From NCBI RefSeq assembly GCF_037042905.1, contig NC_087247.1, positions 58,613,920 through 58,677,919 on the forward strand: 64,000 nucleotides of DNA, in the 5' to 3' direction. Positions 51,087 through 63,754 of the stretch are shown here, piece after piece. The translations under genes and the position numbers were made by a program. The notes below the pieces were generated by a model that was given only the letters and a program-made list of their open reading frames with translations, had not been told where the DNA came from and ran no database searches. Position 1 is the stretch's first letter. Each line of letters starts with the position of its first letter. Origin of the DNA: Lytechinus pictus. Lineage: Eukaryota; Echinodermata; Echinoidea; Temnopleuroida; Toxopneustidae.

Positions 51087-51110
51087 CTCTCTCTCTCTCT
51101 CGTTCCCTCT
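51027..51110. repeat. Compound (CT)n(AT)n(CT)n microsatellite
   Basis: A run of about 15 AT dinucleotides flanked on both sides by CT repeats. Confidence 0.95.
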
Positions 51111-52695
51111 CTTTTTCTGTGTCCTATTTCCTAAAATCATTAGTATTGGAAATAACTGTAATTACAGAGTGATTTTAAACACATTTTTAGGCCAATTCAG
51201 GTACTATTCAATGTGTGGCTGAGCATAAATAAACATCTCAATGGAACAAATATCATGGGACATTGTTTTATTTTCATCTTGAAATATTTCAATACATTCT
51301 TCTTATACAGACACCTAAATTCCATACATGCTGATACTGTTACAAAAGTACACGTGTTCATGACTTCCATTTCCTTCCCTGGGAAATTTAGTACACTTTA
51401 TAATCAATTTTTTTTTCATTCAAATTCTATATTTAATACACTTGCAGAATTTAAGTAGAACTTTTGGATTTTTGGATTGAAATGAGATACCACTTCCGGA
51501 AATTCATGAATGTTGAATTGATTATTCTAGCCATTAGTCCACCATGTCAGTTTCAGCTCATTACCCCCTGCTGCCCCTCACTACCCATGTCTTGAATTCA
51601 AGTTCAATCCTGATAAACTCACTCATAGATATCCAGTCCTGCACAAATAGTGGATCTGTTCCTATCTGTCTATTGGAATTAAAGAGCGCCATCTTTATGT
51701 ATTTGATGAACTAAAATAGATCAGTTATCACTATTCTATCTTCACGCACCTGTAATGGCAGCACCAAGGAGTATCAAATCGCTTTGTGCTTTAGTTTGTT
51801 CCTACTGTCATGTGATCCGGTAAGATTGGCCTTTCTTAGCTGATCGCAAAATTTTTGAGCCCAACAATATTTTTTTCTTCAATACAAATGATTGCCATGA
51901 GTGACCTCAACATCTGATAAGGTCTGACTCGATCACTACGATTACTCCAAGATTTAAGCCGAGGTTTCAAACAACTATAACTCTGAAATTTTCATCAAAA
52001 TCCTTTATGTGAAATAAGAAAAAGCATTGTAGCTTGTTTTCACCATACAGTAACATGCATAACATTGGTAAAATGCAAAAAGGTAACCAATAACATTGCA
52101 CATTCACTGGTTATTTAAGAACATGTGTAAAAACGATTATTCTCACTTATGGTGATCCATTCAAGAGCATCTTTCTTTTAAAAAAACACAAGAGAAATAG
52201 TGGTTATGTTATCATCTCCCCTCTCATTTGTGTGATAACCTTGATATGCGTAAAACTATTATGAAAAAATATGAAGCAAATTTTAAAAGTGCTATTATAC
52301 CCCCATCTCACTAGGAAGGCGATCGTGGCGACCATGGCGATCTGTGTAAATCCCGCAAATCGTAGCAGAATCTTCCTCGAATTCTATTTTTAGCCTGCGA
52401 GACGATTTCACTGCAACTTCTATGCGACCGACCTGCGCTGAAGGCGATGGTAATACGCTGAAAGTACGACGATGCCACTTTCTTGCGACGATTCGAGGCA
52501 GATGTGATGCGCTGCTTCTGCGATCAAAGCGATCGTACAACGAGGCTCATACGCTAATTAGGACCTCGGTACGGTGGTCCTATGAATGAAGCGATTATGT
52601 TACGTTCATGATGGGCTCTTGAAACGATTTAGCAATCGGCATACTAATAGCGGCACATGACACATTTTTCAGTCGATTGCCAACCTCCGACCAAC

Positions 52696-52833
52696 ATGGA
52701 TGTCCAGAATTTGGTTGGACTTATACATCTTGGCATTCTAAAAGAACATCAGTTAAAAGTTGAATGCGAGGACAGGAGAAGGAGGAGGCCAAAAAGATAC
52801 AGGGTCCGATCATGGCTGTCACCTAAGTCATAA
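52696..52833 (+). pseudogene. Harbinger transposase N-terminal fragment
   Basis: A 45-codon frame from ATG has MDVQNLVGLIHLGI and then RRRRRPKRYRVRSWLSPKS. The RRPKRY-x-VR-x-WL pattern resembles the RRxWWVRPWL region near the start of HARBI1/PIF transposases. The usual second Trp and the Pro are altered, and a TAA follows at once. No DDE domain remains. Confidence 0.5.
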
Positions 52834-53174
52834 TATACAATATTTTTAAAATTTAATTCAAAAGATGTCGATGCGCCTAATAGGTAATATGAGGGATGCA
52901 TCCAGAATTTCATAAAAGAGCATAAAAATCTTTGATATTCTGTTTATTTTTTTCCACAAAGTTTGTCACTCAAAAATATTTAGTAAATTCCTTTCAAATT
53001 TGCTGACAAGAAGTAGTCTACTGATGTGAGAGCACTCATAAAAAGGGAGGGGGAGGGGGGCACAATGCCAGAATCTCCCTAAAGATTGCCTTTCCCAATC
53101 AATACATTAGTGATCGAATCATTAACAAAATTTGATGTTGTCTACTGTCACTGTGGTTTTAATTCAATTTATTT

Positions 53175-53471
53175 TCAAAACATAATCAATTTATTTATTT
53201 CTGCAGAGGTAACCCATTTCTTCATCAAGACATGTGAGCGTCTTTTTCTCTTTCCAGCTGGCTCAGCAGTAAGATTTTCATCCTCCTCCTGTACCCCCTC
53301 CTCTTCCTCCTCCTCTACCACCACCATAACCCCTTGATCTTCCTCTTCGACCGCCGGCCTAAGAGGGGCAGCTTTCCCTTTTCTGGTCCTTTTTCTGGGA
53401 GGTATGTTTGAAAACGCCGTGGTATCGCCTCTTAATCTGTTGCAAATATGATAATCCGCCACCATCGGCAC
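53175..53471 (-). CDS. Acidic/basic ORF inside the Harbinger-like element
   Basis: A 98-codon frame has IPPRKRTRKGK, a Glu/Val-rich acidic middle (about residues 44-68) and KRKRRSHVLMKKWV near the end, then a stop shortly after. PIF/Harbinger elements often carry a second Myb-like ORF in opposite orientation; this may be its N-terminal part, with a possible donor after KKW. I do not see a complete Myb/SANT fold, so function is unassigned. Confidence 0.35.
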   Translation of the reverse strand: MPMVADYHICNRLRGDTTAFSNIPPRKRTRKGKAAPLRPAVEEEDQGVMVVVEEEEEEGVQEEDENLTAEPAGKRKRRSHVLMKKWVTSAEINKLIMF

Positions 53472-54027
53472 GGCGTTTTATAGCAGCACGGAGGGTTGTT
53501 GCGCAATCGCTGCCCAGTCATCAGCGGCGCAGCAAAAGCGCAACGCGAACGCCTGTAGCGGGCTGAGAACGTGTGCCACATGCCACCCAAAGAAGGAAGC
53601 GTCGTGGTGGAAGCTGTGTGAAGCGTGTCGAGCGCAAGGCAGTCGCCTTGTAAACGGAAGCAGCGTAGCAGAATTGTCTTGGGAACGGGCCTAAAAACCA
53701 CGGGCGATCGGTGCCGCTTTTAATGCGCTTATACTACGCTTTATGCGTTGGGGCTCCGTTACAGCTACGAATATGTCGTTTGTAATACGCTCATGACTCG
53801 ATTGTGATGCGCTTTAGCACCTCCGCGATCTCGCTACGTAAGTTTTGAACATGTTCAAAATTTTGTGGCGACCATAAAGATGGTGGCGATCCTTGCCGCT
53901 TCAGAAAAGATCAAGGTACGACGGAGAAGATTGAAAAGATCAAGGCACGATCAAGCTACGTTATACCACGCTTTGTCGATTTTTGACGATCGCAGTGGAA
54001 TCGCCATCTAGTGAGATGGGGGTATTA

Positions 54028-56046
54028 CTTTCTTAATTTACATACACATTTTATGCAAGCATGACTTGTTTCATTTTCTCTACAAGTATTTCTCAAAATC
54101 AACTTGCTGGTTGGATTGACAAACAAGGAAAGTTCATCCTGATATTTAGTTGTTATTTAAAAAGAAAAAATCAGAGAAAAATATTGATGAAGATTCTTAT
54201 TGAAGTCCACCCACTAAGTTTTCTGCTTTTAACTTTTTGGCAGAGTGAAATTTTCCTTTAATTTCAATAGGCATATGAATATATATATTTTAATCACCCA
54301 TTCAACTGAGTATACAAATACTGATGCCATGCCGATTTCCGTATAAAAAAGGTTTTGATAAAGGTTCTGTAAAGTGAATTAGTGTGAACAATTATTATTG
54401 TATTGATTTTTAGTGTATCTTGTTTTATTTAGTAATTAAATTTAAAACTTCAAATTTCACCATTGATCAGATACAGTACTATCTCTGTGTAATATCAATT
54501 CTATATCATCCACATTTATCTTTATTCACAGCAAACAATTCTTTGAAAGTTTTCAAAGGAGAATTGTTATTTTATGAGTTTACATTGAACACAAACTTAC
54601 AAAGAAGTAGTTTGTGACTTGGAAGTTTTATTTAAAGATTAAATATACAATTTTTGGTCAGATAATATCATCTCTGTGTAATGTTATCATTTTTAGAAAT
54701 TAATTAAATTTTTCACCTTTGTTTCTGGGCAAATTTTAAAGTTAAGATTTGAGATCTTTTGAGTGAAGTGATGTAAGCGATTTATGTATAATTTCCAGAT
54801 TAACACCCAATGTTTAATTGACTTTTGCATTTTCACTAGATTAATTGAGTCTATATAAATGGAGGTGGTTAAACCTATGAAATGCACTGGTTCTTAAACT
54901 GAATTTACTAACAAGGATTTCACATTCTACCTGAAAATTGAAAACTGTTAGTATATTGCAGAATTGAAATCGGATATAGAGCTTGATGGCCTTGATCTCA
55001 TGGGGTTTCTTTTTATTAACAATCCAGGAAAAATACAACCTAGCTCATGAAGGGATGGGAAAATGTCCAATATCCCTGCACAATGTTAATTTTGATTGGA
55101 CTTTTCAGACCACATTTCAACTTTGAGTGATGGGAAACTCCCAAATGTTTGCCTTGATTTATGTCATGTTATCCTCTTCTTGACATCTAATTATTCTTAC
55201 AGGATAAACATTGATCACCAATTATGTCTTTCAGACACAGGTATATCACATGTCTGTTCTCATGATTTTCTTTCCTTCAATCATGACAGATTTAGAGGAA
55301 CGGGTTTGTTAATACGATATTAGTTCAACTACCACATGTTGGTTAGTATTTTATGATTGAAATTTTAGATTTTCCCCATTATGAAGGATTTTGTTTTTCA
55401 TGTCCATCACAGTAATACCATATTTCATGAGAAAAATGGGTATGGTATGCTACCCCTGTATCTTGTTTTAATGTATATTTTTAATATAATATTAGACAGA
55501 GAGTAAATCAAAATTAACGTGAAACATAATTCTTGTAACTGCTGAAGCCATCCCTATGTCTTAATATAATGTTTTAGGATTAATGACTTATTATTTCCTG
55601 TGAACTTACTTGAGCCATTTCTCCAGTTACTTGCAGATGTGTTAAATGAGTGTGTAATCAAGAAGCAGATCTTTGAACAATGACTTGGCCTGATTAATGA
55701 TACGCATGTGGATGAAAGCTCGTCCAGTAAATCTTCTTGATATAGAAGCACTTTTAAAAGTAACAAAAATTGACTATGACATGTTATCTCATTATTTTTG
55801 CATCTGATACAACCTGATGATTAATTACATGTGTATAATATGATGTAGTAAATTTGATTTTGAGAAAGGCCTATATGTCAGTTTAAAAAAGAGGTAATTA
55901 AGTCAGTTTGAATCTAATACCCTTTTAATTACAAGAAGTTTAGGGTTTTAAATATTTGTTTTAAAGAAACAAGTTTAATTCATCACTCAAGGTGATTATC
56001 ATCTTGTCAAAAGTTGGTTCCAATTCATGCATAAAAAAGTGACTTT
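54028..56046. other. Intergenic, no gene recognised
   Basis: Strongly AT-rich; frames here carry no motifs. Confidence 0.5.
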
Positions 56047-56486
56047 GTCTCGCCTGTATAGCAGAGCAAGATTATAGGCACTGTTTTTCCGACGGCGGCA
56101 GAGTTAACATTGAAATCTTAACCTAAGGTTAAGTTTTACTGAATATCCTGCATGACCAAAGTCAAAGGTCATTTAGGGTTAATGAACTTAGACCTTTGTT
56201 GGGGGAATCAGCATCAAAATCTTAGGTTAAGTTTTTTAAATATCATCAAAACTTAGAAAGTATATAAACCTACTTCATGAAACTTATCACTGATCATCTG
56301 GTACAAGTCTTAGGTCACATGATCAAGGTCAAATGTCATTAAGGGTCAAGAAACATAGTATTATATTATTATATGAATGGTGTTTTTTGTGAATAATTAT
56401 TTCATAGTTGTTTTCAAAGTCAGCACTGCTGCTATATTGAATCACATAATGCAGGTGAGATCGAATGCCAGAGGTGCTCCACTTGT
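56047..56486. mobile_element. DR1-bearing repeat family, copy 2 (short)
   Basis: It starts GTCTCGCCTGTATAGCAGAG and ends ATGCAGGTGAGAT then CCAGAGGTGCTCCACTTGT, the same ends as 42704-44119, but holds only two or so internal units. Its DR1 sites are imperfect (AAGTCAAAGGTCA near 56150). Same orientation as copy 1. Confidence 0.85.
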
Positions 56487-57215
56487 TAAAGTTTTGATTT
56501 TATGACGTGATATGAATTCTCAAAAAAAACATTCTCAAAAATATTGAATGTGAATTTATTTGTGCTTTATTTATACATGTATCATCAGACACATCATTCT
56601 GTGCCCCTTCGATTAAAAAATATTCATATTTAACATATTCCATAAAAAATTTTGACGTGTATGGAATTTCTATTTCATGATATAGGGGAAATGCTTGCAC
56701 ATATATAATTAAAAAACCGATAACAATGTTATTCTTTGCTGGTTTTGAATCAAACTGTCACCAATAATTTTCCTGCTTTTATTTAAACCAACTTGCCATC
56801 ATGGTGAGCTTTCCCCCCTGCTTTCCCTTTAACAGCAAACTATCTAAAGGTCAGCAGAGCATTACAATAGAAAACCTGTGAGAGTTAAGGGTGTGTTAAA
56901 GAGAAATTCCAGTAGTTGCAGTAAACACTGATTTCATGAGAAAGTCTGTAAAACCAGGCTTAATTGTCAGTATATCATCGAAGATCTAGATCTGGAACAG
57001 TTACATAAACTGAACTTTGTGAAATCTTGAAATCTACGCTGAAAAATGTTCAGACTGAACTTCCCCAACACAGATAAGCGCACGTGGGACAGTGTATGAT
57101 TATTGCTTTGAGCGTCGGGCCCGACGCTCTACCCGAATCCTGTGCTTGTTTGCTGATTTCTCAGCAATTACACAATTTCTTCCAGAATCCTTTGGCACAT
57201 GCGTTTTATTTATAC

Positions 57216-57738
57216 TGTAGTAAATTTGCCATGTACCTGTATATGTATTAGTCTATGTATTGACCTATGTTCATGTATGTTAAGTCTGTGTGTGTGCTGT
57301 GTGCATGCGAGGAGCGTCCTGATTGGAGGAGCCTTTATATGCTCCTTCGCATGCTACGTGTACGTGCGTTGCACAGCACGTACACAAGCTGGTGCAAGAG
57401 ATGAGATCCAGACTAGACACCAGAGACAGAAGACCCAGAGACGCCATCGAGTGAGGACATCCCAGTAGCTCCCCACTCGGCGCCATGGTCTGCAACCTAG
57501 CTATATAGAAGTCAATGTTACCTGAGTTAGTTACCTACCGTGTGGAATCCTTAGTACAAGTGTCAGGTGAGTATTAGTTGATGTCACTGTCCCGTACCGT
57601 CGAAGTAACCCATTTGTGTATTAGTGAGTCTTAATCCTTGTCAGTGTTGTACTTGTCATTAATAACCACTCGCCATCGAACGTATCGTATCTCGTGCCAT
57701 CACATCATCTGTAACCCACAACTTTCATTTTTACAACA
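57216..57738 (+). mobile_element. Possible solo LTR, 523 bp
   Basis: The segment starts TGTAGTAAATT and ends TTTTTACAACA (TG...CA), with ATAC directly before (57212-57215) and after (57739-57742). It contains a TATA-like CCTTTATATGC near 57330 in a more GC-rich stretch, as in an LTR promoter. A 4-bp duplication alone is weak support. No second LTR, primer-binding site or gag/pol was seen. Confidence 0.4.
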
Positions 57739-58355
57739 ATACAAACAGACACTTTGGTGGTCATTTCATTGGATTCTGTACGAACTCATTTTGATATCGT
57801 TACCAAAACTAGCATTTACCTTTAACTGCATTTATGCTTCTGTATAGGATGGATATTTTGTCATTTTCCTATTTTGTTTATTTCCTTTGACTTGTGTTTT
57901 CTTCAGCTGTTTTACATTTCTGTTCTTTCTAGACTTGAGTTCATTTGCATTTCTTTTTAGCACTGCCCCTTGCAGTCTGAACTTTAATGATATTCAGTTG
58001 TCATTCATTCATTCTACTCTGAATTCTTTTCATCTCATGTCTTGTCATCTTCATTCCTTCTCTCTTCAGGTGTTCCACTCATTACATAATCACTAGACAT
58101 CTTTTTCATCTTCATCTCAATTCCTTATTGGTTTATCTTATGAATTGGGTTCTTACATTTTAGTTCGATCCTTCCATTATCTATCGTCTGATTGATAGTT
58201 ATTTCTAATTTAAATATTTATGTGAATTATACTATGATTCTGAGTTTAACTGAGGAAAGCTAGTAGCCCAGAGATTAAATCAGTGCACTACCAGACTTCT
58301 TCGGTGGCAGTTCTGTTTATTTGCGTCTCTACTTCAGTTTCACTTAGTACCCATT

Positions 58356-59747
58356 CAGGCGTGTAGCCAGGGGGGGTCGGTGGGGGCGGTCGCCCCCAAA
58401 AAAAACGTCCCCAAAAAGAAAAAAAAAGAAAAAAGAGAGGAGAAAAGGGAAAGGGAAGGGAGGAAAGGGAAGTAAGGTAGCTTTTTTTTTTTTTTTTTTT
58501 AATTCTTTATTTTTTTCTCAAAAGAGAAACTCTTTCACTCTTGCTCTAAATTTATTTATGAATTTTGCTTCCGCGCTGTGCGCGGTTAAATGACAATATT
58601 GAAGTTCTCCATTGTTTCTCCCACCTCAGCTATATGTGTTTCTTGCCAGTTAAAGTTCAAATGTACACATTAGGGCATGGAATTTGAGTAAGATTAGGCC
58701 GAACTATATGAAGTTATCTTTTTTCTTTTTTTTATCGCGCAACTTCTGGTCGGGTCGGCTCCGGGCGGGTAAAATCTTTATATCAATTTCTGCCGTCACC
58801 TCCATAAAGTCAACTTTTCCCGCTTTTCAGCTCATTACTAAACAATCATAATTTTGGGGCAAACAGGTTCCTAATTTAAAAAGAGGAAGGTATAAAATTT
58901 GTGTCGTATTAAATAAAAAGTACAATATTTTTATCGAATTCTATTAAACTTCATGTCATTTCCCTGCACATTCATCTCCTGTCCTGTTTTGCGCCCTCAG
59001 TTTGAAATTTTGAATGACACTTGAGTTTCTTTATAGTTCAAAATGAAGCGCTTCAGGATAAGTCAAAGAAATTAGGCATCCTTTTTTATATAATTTCAAT
59101 AAATCACAGAAGTTTCAACTTTTTGCGCACTATTTTCCTTGTAATGAAGTTCAATAATATTATAAAATCAATGGAATTAGAGCCGATGGGGTATTAGAGA
59201 TATCTGCATTTGATGAAACGTCAGCCCTTTGAAATTTCAGAGTTTCATTGCTCTGCGCGGGGAGGAATATCTTCCTCCCGGCATATACACTTCTTCTCCT
59301 CTGTTTTGCGAGTTAAAGATATGCACTGTCGCTAAATTGTTTGTAATCAAATCTGATCTTTCCAAGGGAAGTATTCAATGTATCTTTGAGAAAACCCTAT
59401 TCTCGGGACCCTTTTCATGGCAAAAAAAATGATAACACGCTTTAGCTTCCGCGCTTCGCGCGGGTTTATTATTATTTTAATTTCCTGCATTGTATTCCTT
59501 TTTTGTGCGTTCACAATCACTTTTGAAAACAAGGTTCAAAATCACAATATAGTCAACTGAATTGGAGCTGATATAGGTACTAGAGTCAAGAGAGACGGCT
59601 CCTTTTCATTTTAATTTATGAAACACCAAAAGCTTCCCCTCCCTGCACCCAACCCCTAGGGAGCGCGCTTTGCGCGCTCTGTAATTGTTGGCACGCTTCG
59701 CGTGCATTTACCGCCCCCTCCAAAATGAAATCCTGGCTACGCGGTTG
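58356..59747. mobile_element. hAT-like non-autonomous element, 1392 bp
   Basis: CAGGCGTGTAGCCAGG and CCTGGCTACGCGGTTG are inverted ends, flanked by the 8-bp direct duplication TACCCATT (58348-58355 and 59748-59755). Sub-terminal G/C runs (GGGGGCGG, GCCCCCTCC) are also inverted. Inside are poly-purine and poly-T tracts (21 T near 58480-58500) and several CGCGC-TT-GCGCG hairpins. No transposase. Confidence 0.9.
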
Positions 59748-60509
59748 TACCCATTTGGTTTGATGATCGATTGATTGAGTTTGTTGCTAGAACTTATGAA
59801 CTTATAATTTCCTACTCCGAACTTATAATTTTTCAACCTTACACTTCCATTACCGAAACAGAATCAGCATTTTCAAACGTTTCAAAATGCCGATTGCAAA
59901 CATGGTTCTGGAACTGCTGTATATGCTTAATTATTCCTAGGCAGCAAAGTTGCGATCTGCAGCTGGTTTCACATTATAATTTTTGTTAAGCAGGAAAGTG
60001 ATTGGGCATGCCCTTTTTCTAAAATTCTTTTTCCCCGAATGTTGTTATGGTTGACTAACATTTCAAATTCGAACAACTTCTGATCTTTCAGTAATCGCAT
60101 GGAGCTACTTGAGATAGACATGGAATTTCCACCATGATGAGGTTAATAGTAAGACAAATAAAGTATATAAATATACATAAGAAAATAAGACATCAATCAC
60201 AGTTTTTGTATATGCTAACTGGGGCTTCTGGATCAGCGATCTCTCCTCATCATAACTCATGTTCTGTTTTTTTGTTGTGCTTGTGTTTTTTATCCCTCAA
60301 CATTAATTTTTATAACAAATTAGAGTAGTAATAGTGATGGTACTTAATTCAATAATCACACAAGTAAATGCACATTTGTCATTATCAGAACTAGGGAGTT
60401 GAGAGGTACAGTAATTCCGTGGAGGTAACTCCTGTTAGAACCATAAGACTGTATTTGCCCGATGATTTTCATCACACTGGAAGCATGTACAAAATGATGT
60501 CATTTAAAC
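59748..60509. other. Intergenic, no gene recognised
   Basis: Short AT-rich gap between two hAT-like insertions; chance frames only. Confidence 0.5.
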
Positions 60510-62028
60510 CACTGGCGTAAATCCCGGGGGGGATGGGGGGATATATCCCCCCCACTTTTCGAGGAGGGGGGGATGGCCTGTACAAACATCCCCCCCCCCC
60601 ACTTTTTACGAAAGAAATGAAAAAAAAATCACAAGAGATAATTGTTTTATTGGTGAAAATTCTTCCTAAAATACCGCTTAACAAATAAAACAATATCATT
60701 GAATCATAAAATGCAAATAAAGAGCCAGTTCACCATTTCCAAATGAAATACTTATGTCCTTATTATAACATTGAAGAGAAACCCCCGTTTCTTCCAATTC
60801 ATCAATGTTGGGGTCTTTGGGAAGGGAATAAGATGGAATGTCAAAAATTTTTTAATGTAATCTCTAATAAAACCATTAATTTAATGGGAAAGAAAACCAT
60901 CATGGGGTAAAACAGATAATAATATTGGAGGGGTATTTGCCATATGGACATACAGTGGCGTAACTACGGGGGGCATGGGGGGCACATCCCCCCCCCCCCC
61001 ATCGGCTGACCAAAAAAAAAACGGGGAAAGGGGGAAAAGGAGAAAAGAGGGAGAAAGGAAGAGAAACGTAGTGGGAAAGAAGAAAATATTATTCATTATA
61101 ATGTTATATTATATCATAATTATGTTATGTTACATTATACATAAGAAACATTTTTATCATAACTTTATGAAACATAATTTGCCCAGGGCCTACGTCTTCA
61201 TTGTTCCTGGTGCTCGCATTGTCTGTTTAACGAGATATATAATCCTGTTGTACTAAAACATCCCGTTTTCAAGTCAATATAAACCAAATATATTTCCTAG
61301 CACTTGAGTTATCATTGTTTTATGTAGTGACATATGCGTCTTTTTCATGACTCAAAAGTGATTGCTCCATGTTAAGGTCTTCGTATATATGAAACATTTC
61401 CTGTCCGTGATTACGTTCGCATTAGTGGATTGGTGAGATATGTCTGCTCTTCATGAATTCCTAAAATCAGTCCTTAAAATGTCCCTTCTTCTGAACTGAA
61501 TATAAAAAATTTTCAGCTCGCGCTTCGCGCTCGCATCATTTGGTTAATGAAATACGTATGGTCCTAGTTAATTCCTACAAAGAAACCTTAGAATGCCCCA
61601 CTTCAGGTCTGATTTATCTAAATTTTCAGCTCGCGCTTTGCGCTCGCATTGTTTAGCGAGACAGGTACATATCATGATTACACAAATCTGATTATAATGT
61701 CCCTTTTTAGGTGTGAATATAAAAAAAATTCAGCTCGCGCTTCGCGCTCGCATTATTTGATCAGTGAGATACATACCCGTTTAATGACATTGTCCTTAAA
61801 ATGTCTCTATTAGGTCAGTATAACTGGCAATTGAGCGCGCGCTCATTAGCGCACTCCCTCGGTGATTCAAAAATTTTGCTGGTGCCCCCCCCCAATGCCG
61901 TGACCCACGATACGCCACTGTGGACATATCAATGACAATTCCTTGCATATCTATAAACATGATTGCAAAAAAAATGCCAAAATATTTCAGTCATCCCCCC
62001 CACCCATCAACACGGATTTACGCCAGTG
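60510..62028. mobile_element. Outer hAT-like element with nested insertion
   Basis: Perfect 15-bp ends CACTGGCGTAAATCC and GGATTTACGCCAGTG, flanked by the 8-bp duplication ATTTAAAC (60502-60509 and 62029-62036). Less the inner element it is about 540 bp, with sub-terminal G/C runs and no coding sequence. Confidence 0.92.
60953..61920. mobile_element. Inner hAT-like element, 968 bp
   Basis: Ends CAGTGGCGTAACTACGG and CCACGATACGCCACTG, flanked by the 8-bp duplication TGGACATA (60945-60952 and 61921-61928). The right part carries three spaced copies of CAGCTCGCGCTTCGCGCTCG or a close variant at 61514, 61627 and 61731. No transposase. Confidence 0.92.
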
Positions 62029-62036
62029 ATTTAAAC

Positions 62037-63754
62037 GTGTTTATGATCATGGCATGTTTATACTTCCTCAGAAACCCTGATTCTGTAGAAACAACGTTTT
62101 GACACGTACCTTTTTTGTAAGTTTGCGATCGGCGTTCTGAAACGTTTAAATGAAAATAAGTATGGACGAAACCATGTTTTGGACTAATCACATATGAAAA
62201 TGCTGATTCTGGCCTGGAAAGTGGAAGCATATAAGCACATTAGTTTAGAATGCTTTATCTATTTGAGAAAGGTTCAACTTGAAATTCAGTGTTTCAATTT
62301 GGCTAAAATTAAGACCTTTGATATATTAAAGGGAAATGTTTGATTTGTAACACACAAAATGACTTTACATTAATTACAGTAACTTTTGTTGTAAGTTTTG
62401 TTGGAAATGTATGATTTAAATGAGCCTTTTTTGTTTTCTTTTGAGAATTACAAAAAAGATCAAGGAAGACACTGTAGAGGGGAACCAGTGAATAATTGAA
62501 GTTTGTTCAGACAAGAATGATCTGTTATATCTATCCATCAATCAATCTTTCACATACATCAACAGGATCTTTTCAGAATGCATCTCATTTTTTTTTGCAT
62601 TTTTATTTAAACATTTTTACCTCCATACTAATAAACAAAGGATGAATTATTTAACTTTGGAAAAAAATATATTCATGACTATTGAAACATCAATGCAGCC
62701 ACACCCACACTTCTAACAAAACATAATATACCACTGCAAAATTGTATGAAGAAAAAAGTCAATGTTTTATTAAAGTTTGGCATCACAACCATACATACTA
62801 TACGGTATCTGAGAACGAGAGGGCAACAAAATATACAATCAAATTGAAAATTGCGTGGACACAAATCTATTGCATTTCTACTTCAATCCGTGAGAAAGTC
62901 AAAGTTAAAATTGACAATTCAAATCTTGAACTTTTCTCTCTCCATTGTAGTCCTTATTTTTCCCAGTCAAGTAGTAATAACAATTAGTACCAAATTGTAT
63001 AGAATTCTGTGAGTGGAATTATTTTGTAGTCAAACAATCTGCCAAGAAGTATGGAACAATTCACACCATATACCCCAAGTATAGAAAGGACAATATACAA
63101 TGACATGAAGGACAAGGTCCTTGATGTATAAACTAAACTATTCAGAGCCTTGATGAATAAATCTCACCATATCAGAATGTAATGTCAGGAGAATACCAAT
63201 GTGAGAATTTGTATTAAATCATACCATTAATAAGCATATTGAGCAATGAAATGTACCTTATTAATAGTATTATAAATATACTCCCTATGAACAACATCGG
63301 CTCAAGTAATATAAATCACTCAAACAGTTCATGGTTCCTTACCCACAATGCAATATTTTCATCAAGTAGTCTTGAAATATGTTCACTAGAATAATTTCTA
63401 ATAATTTTTACTACTTCTACAACTTGACCACAATATTTTGTCAAGGAAGAGAATGATTCCACTTAGCTTCTTAATATTTTTTTTCAATAAGGCTCAAATG
63501 GCCATGTAATTTATTGCCAAAAATATATCACCACATGGTAATTAATGAAATTGATTGAAAGGAGAAAAAATCCGATTGAAGTGCTTTTTTTTAATTTGGC
63601 TGTCAATTTAATAGCATTTATGTCTGAAAGGACAGTGAATGATCTGTTTGGCATGTGTTTTCATTGTACTGTGGATGAACTACTAATAAACCATAAACCC
63701 TGATCATAGGGACTTCTAGTGATTAAGAAGCATTTATGTTCAGATACTTTTACA
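62037..63754. other. Intergenic, downstream of TIMP-D, no gene
   Basis: AT-rich. Segment 62037-62225 has weak inverted similarity between its ends (CTGATTCTG near 62088 and CTGATTCTGGCC near 62203 in opposite arms) and may be an eroded foldback repeat. A minus-strand AATAAA lies near 63509, about 245 nt past the TIMP-D stop. Confidence 0.45.

Larger units (their letters stand above)
48000..52294. other. Upstream flank of TIMP-C and intergenic DNA, no gene
   Basis: AT-rich with only chance frames. The stretch 51965-52140 (TTTTCATCAAAATCC, AAATAAGAAAAAGC) faintly resembles the interior of the 8508/25982 foldback MITE and may be an old copy. Confidence 0.45.
52298..54024. mobile_element. PIF/Harbinger-like element, 1727 bp, TTA duplication
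   Basis: Perfect 17-bp inverted ends: TACCCCCATCTCACTAG and CTAGTGAGATGGGGGTA. TTA flanks both sides (52295-52297 and 54025-54027), the 3-bp TWA duplication typical of PIF/Harbinger. Sub-terminal regions are GC-rich with inverted GGCGATCG-type words. A short transposase-like fragment and an acidic/basic ORF lie inside, so this is probably an internally deleted derivative. Confidence 0.9.

Noticed and set aside
57199-57495. Overlapping Cys/Arg-rich frames on both strands
   Set aside because: No domain or splice support; explained by the compositionally distinct LTR-like segment.
61514-61755. Regularly spaced identical words, considered as a CRISPR-like array
   Set aside because: Only three copies, over 80 bp of related spacer sequence between them, eukaryotic context and inside a hAT-like element.
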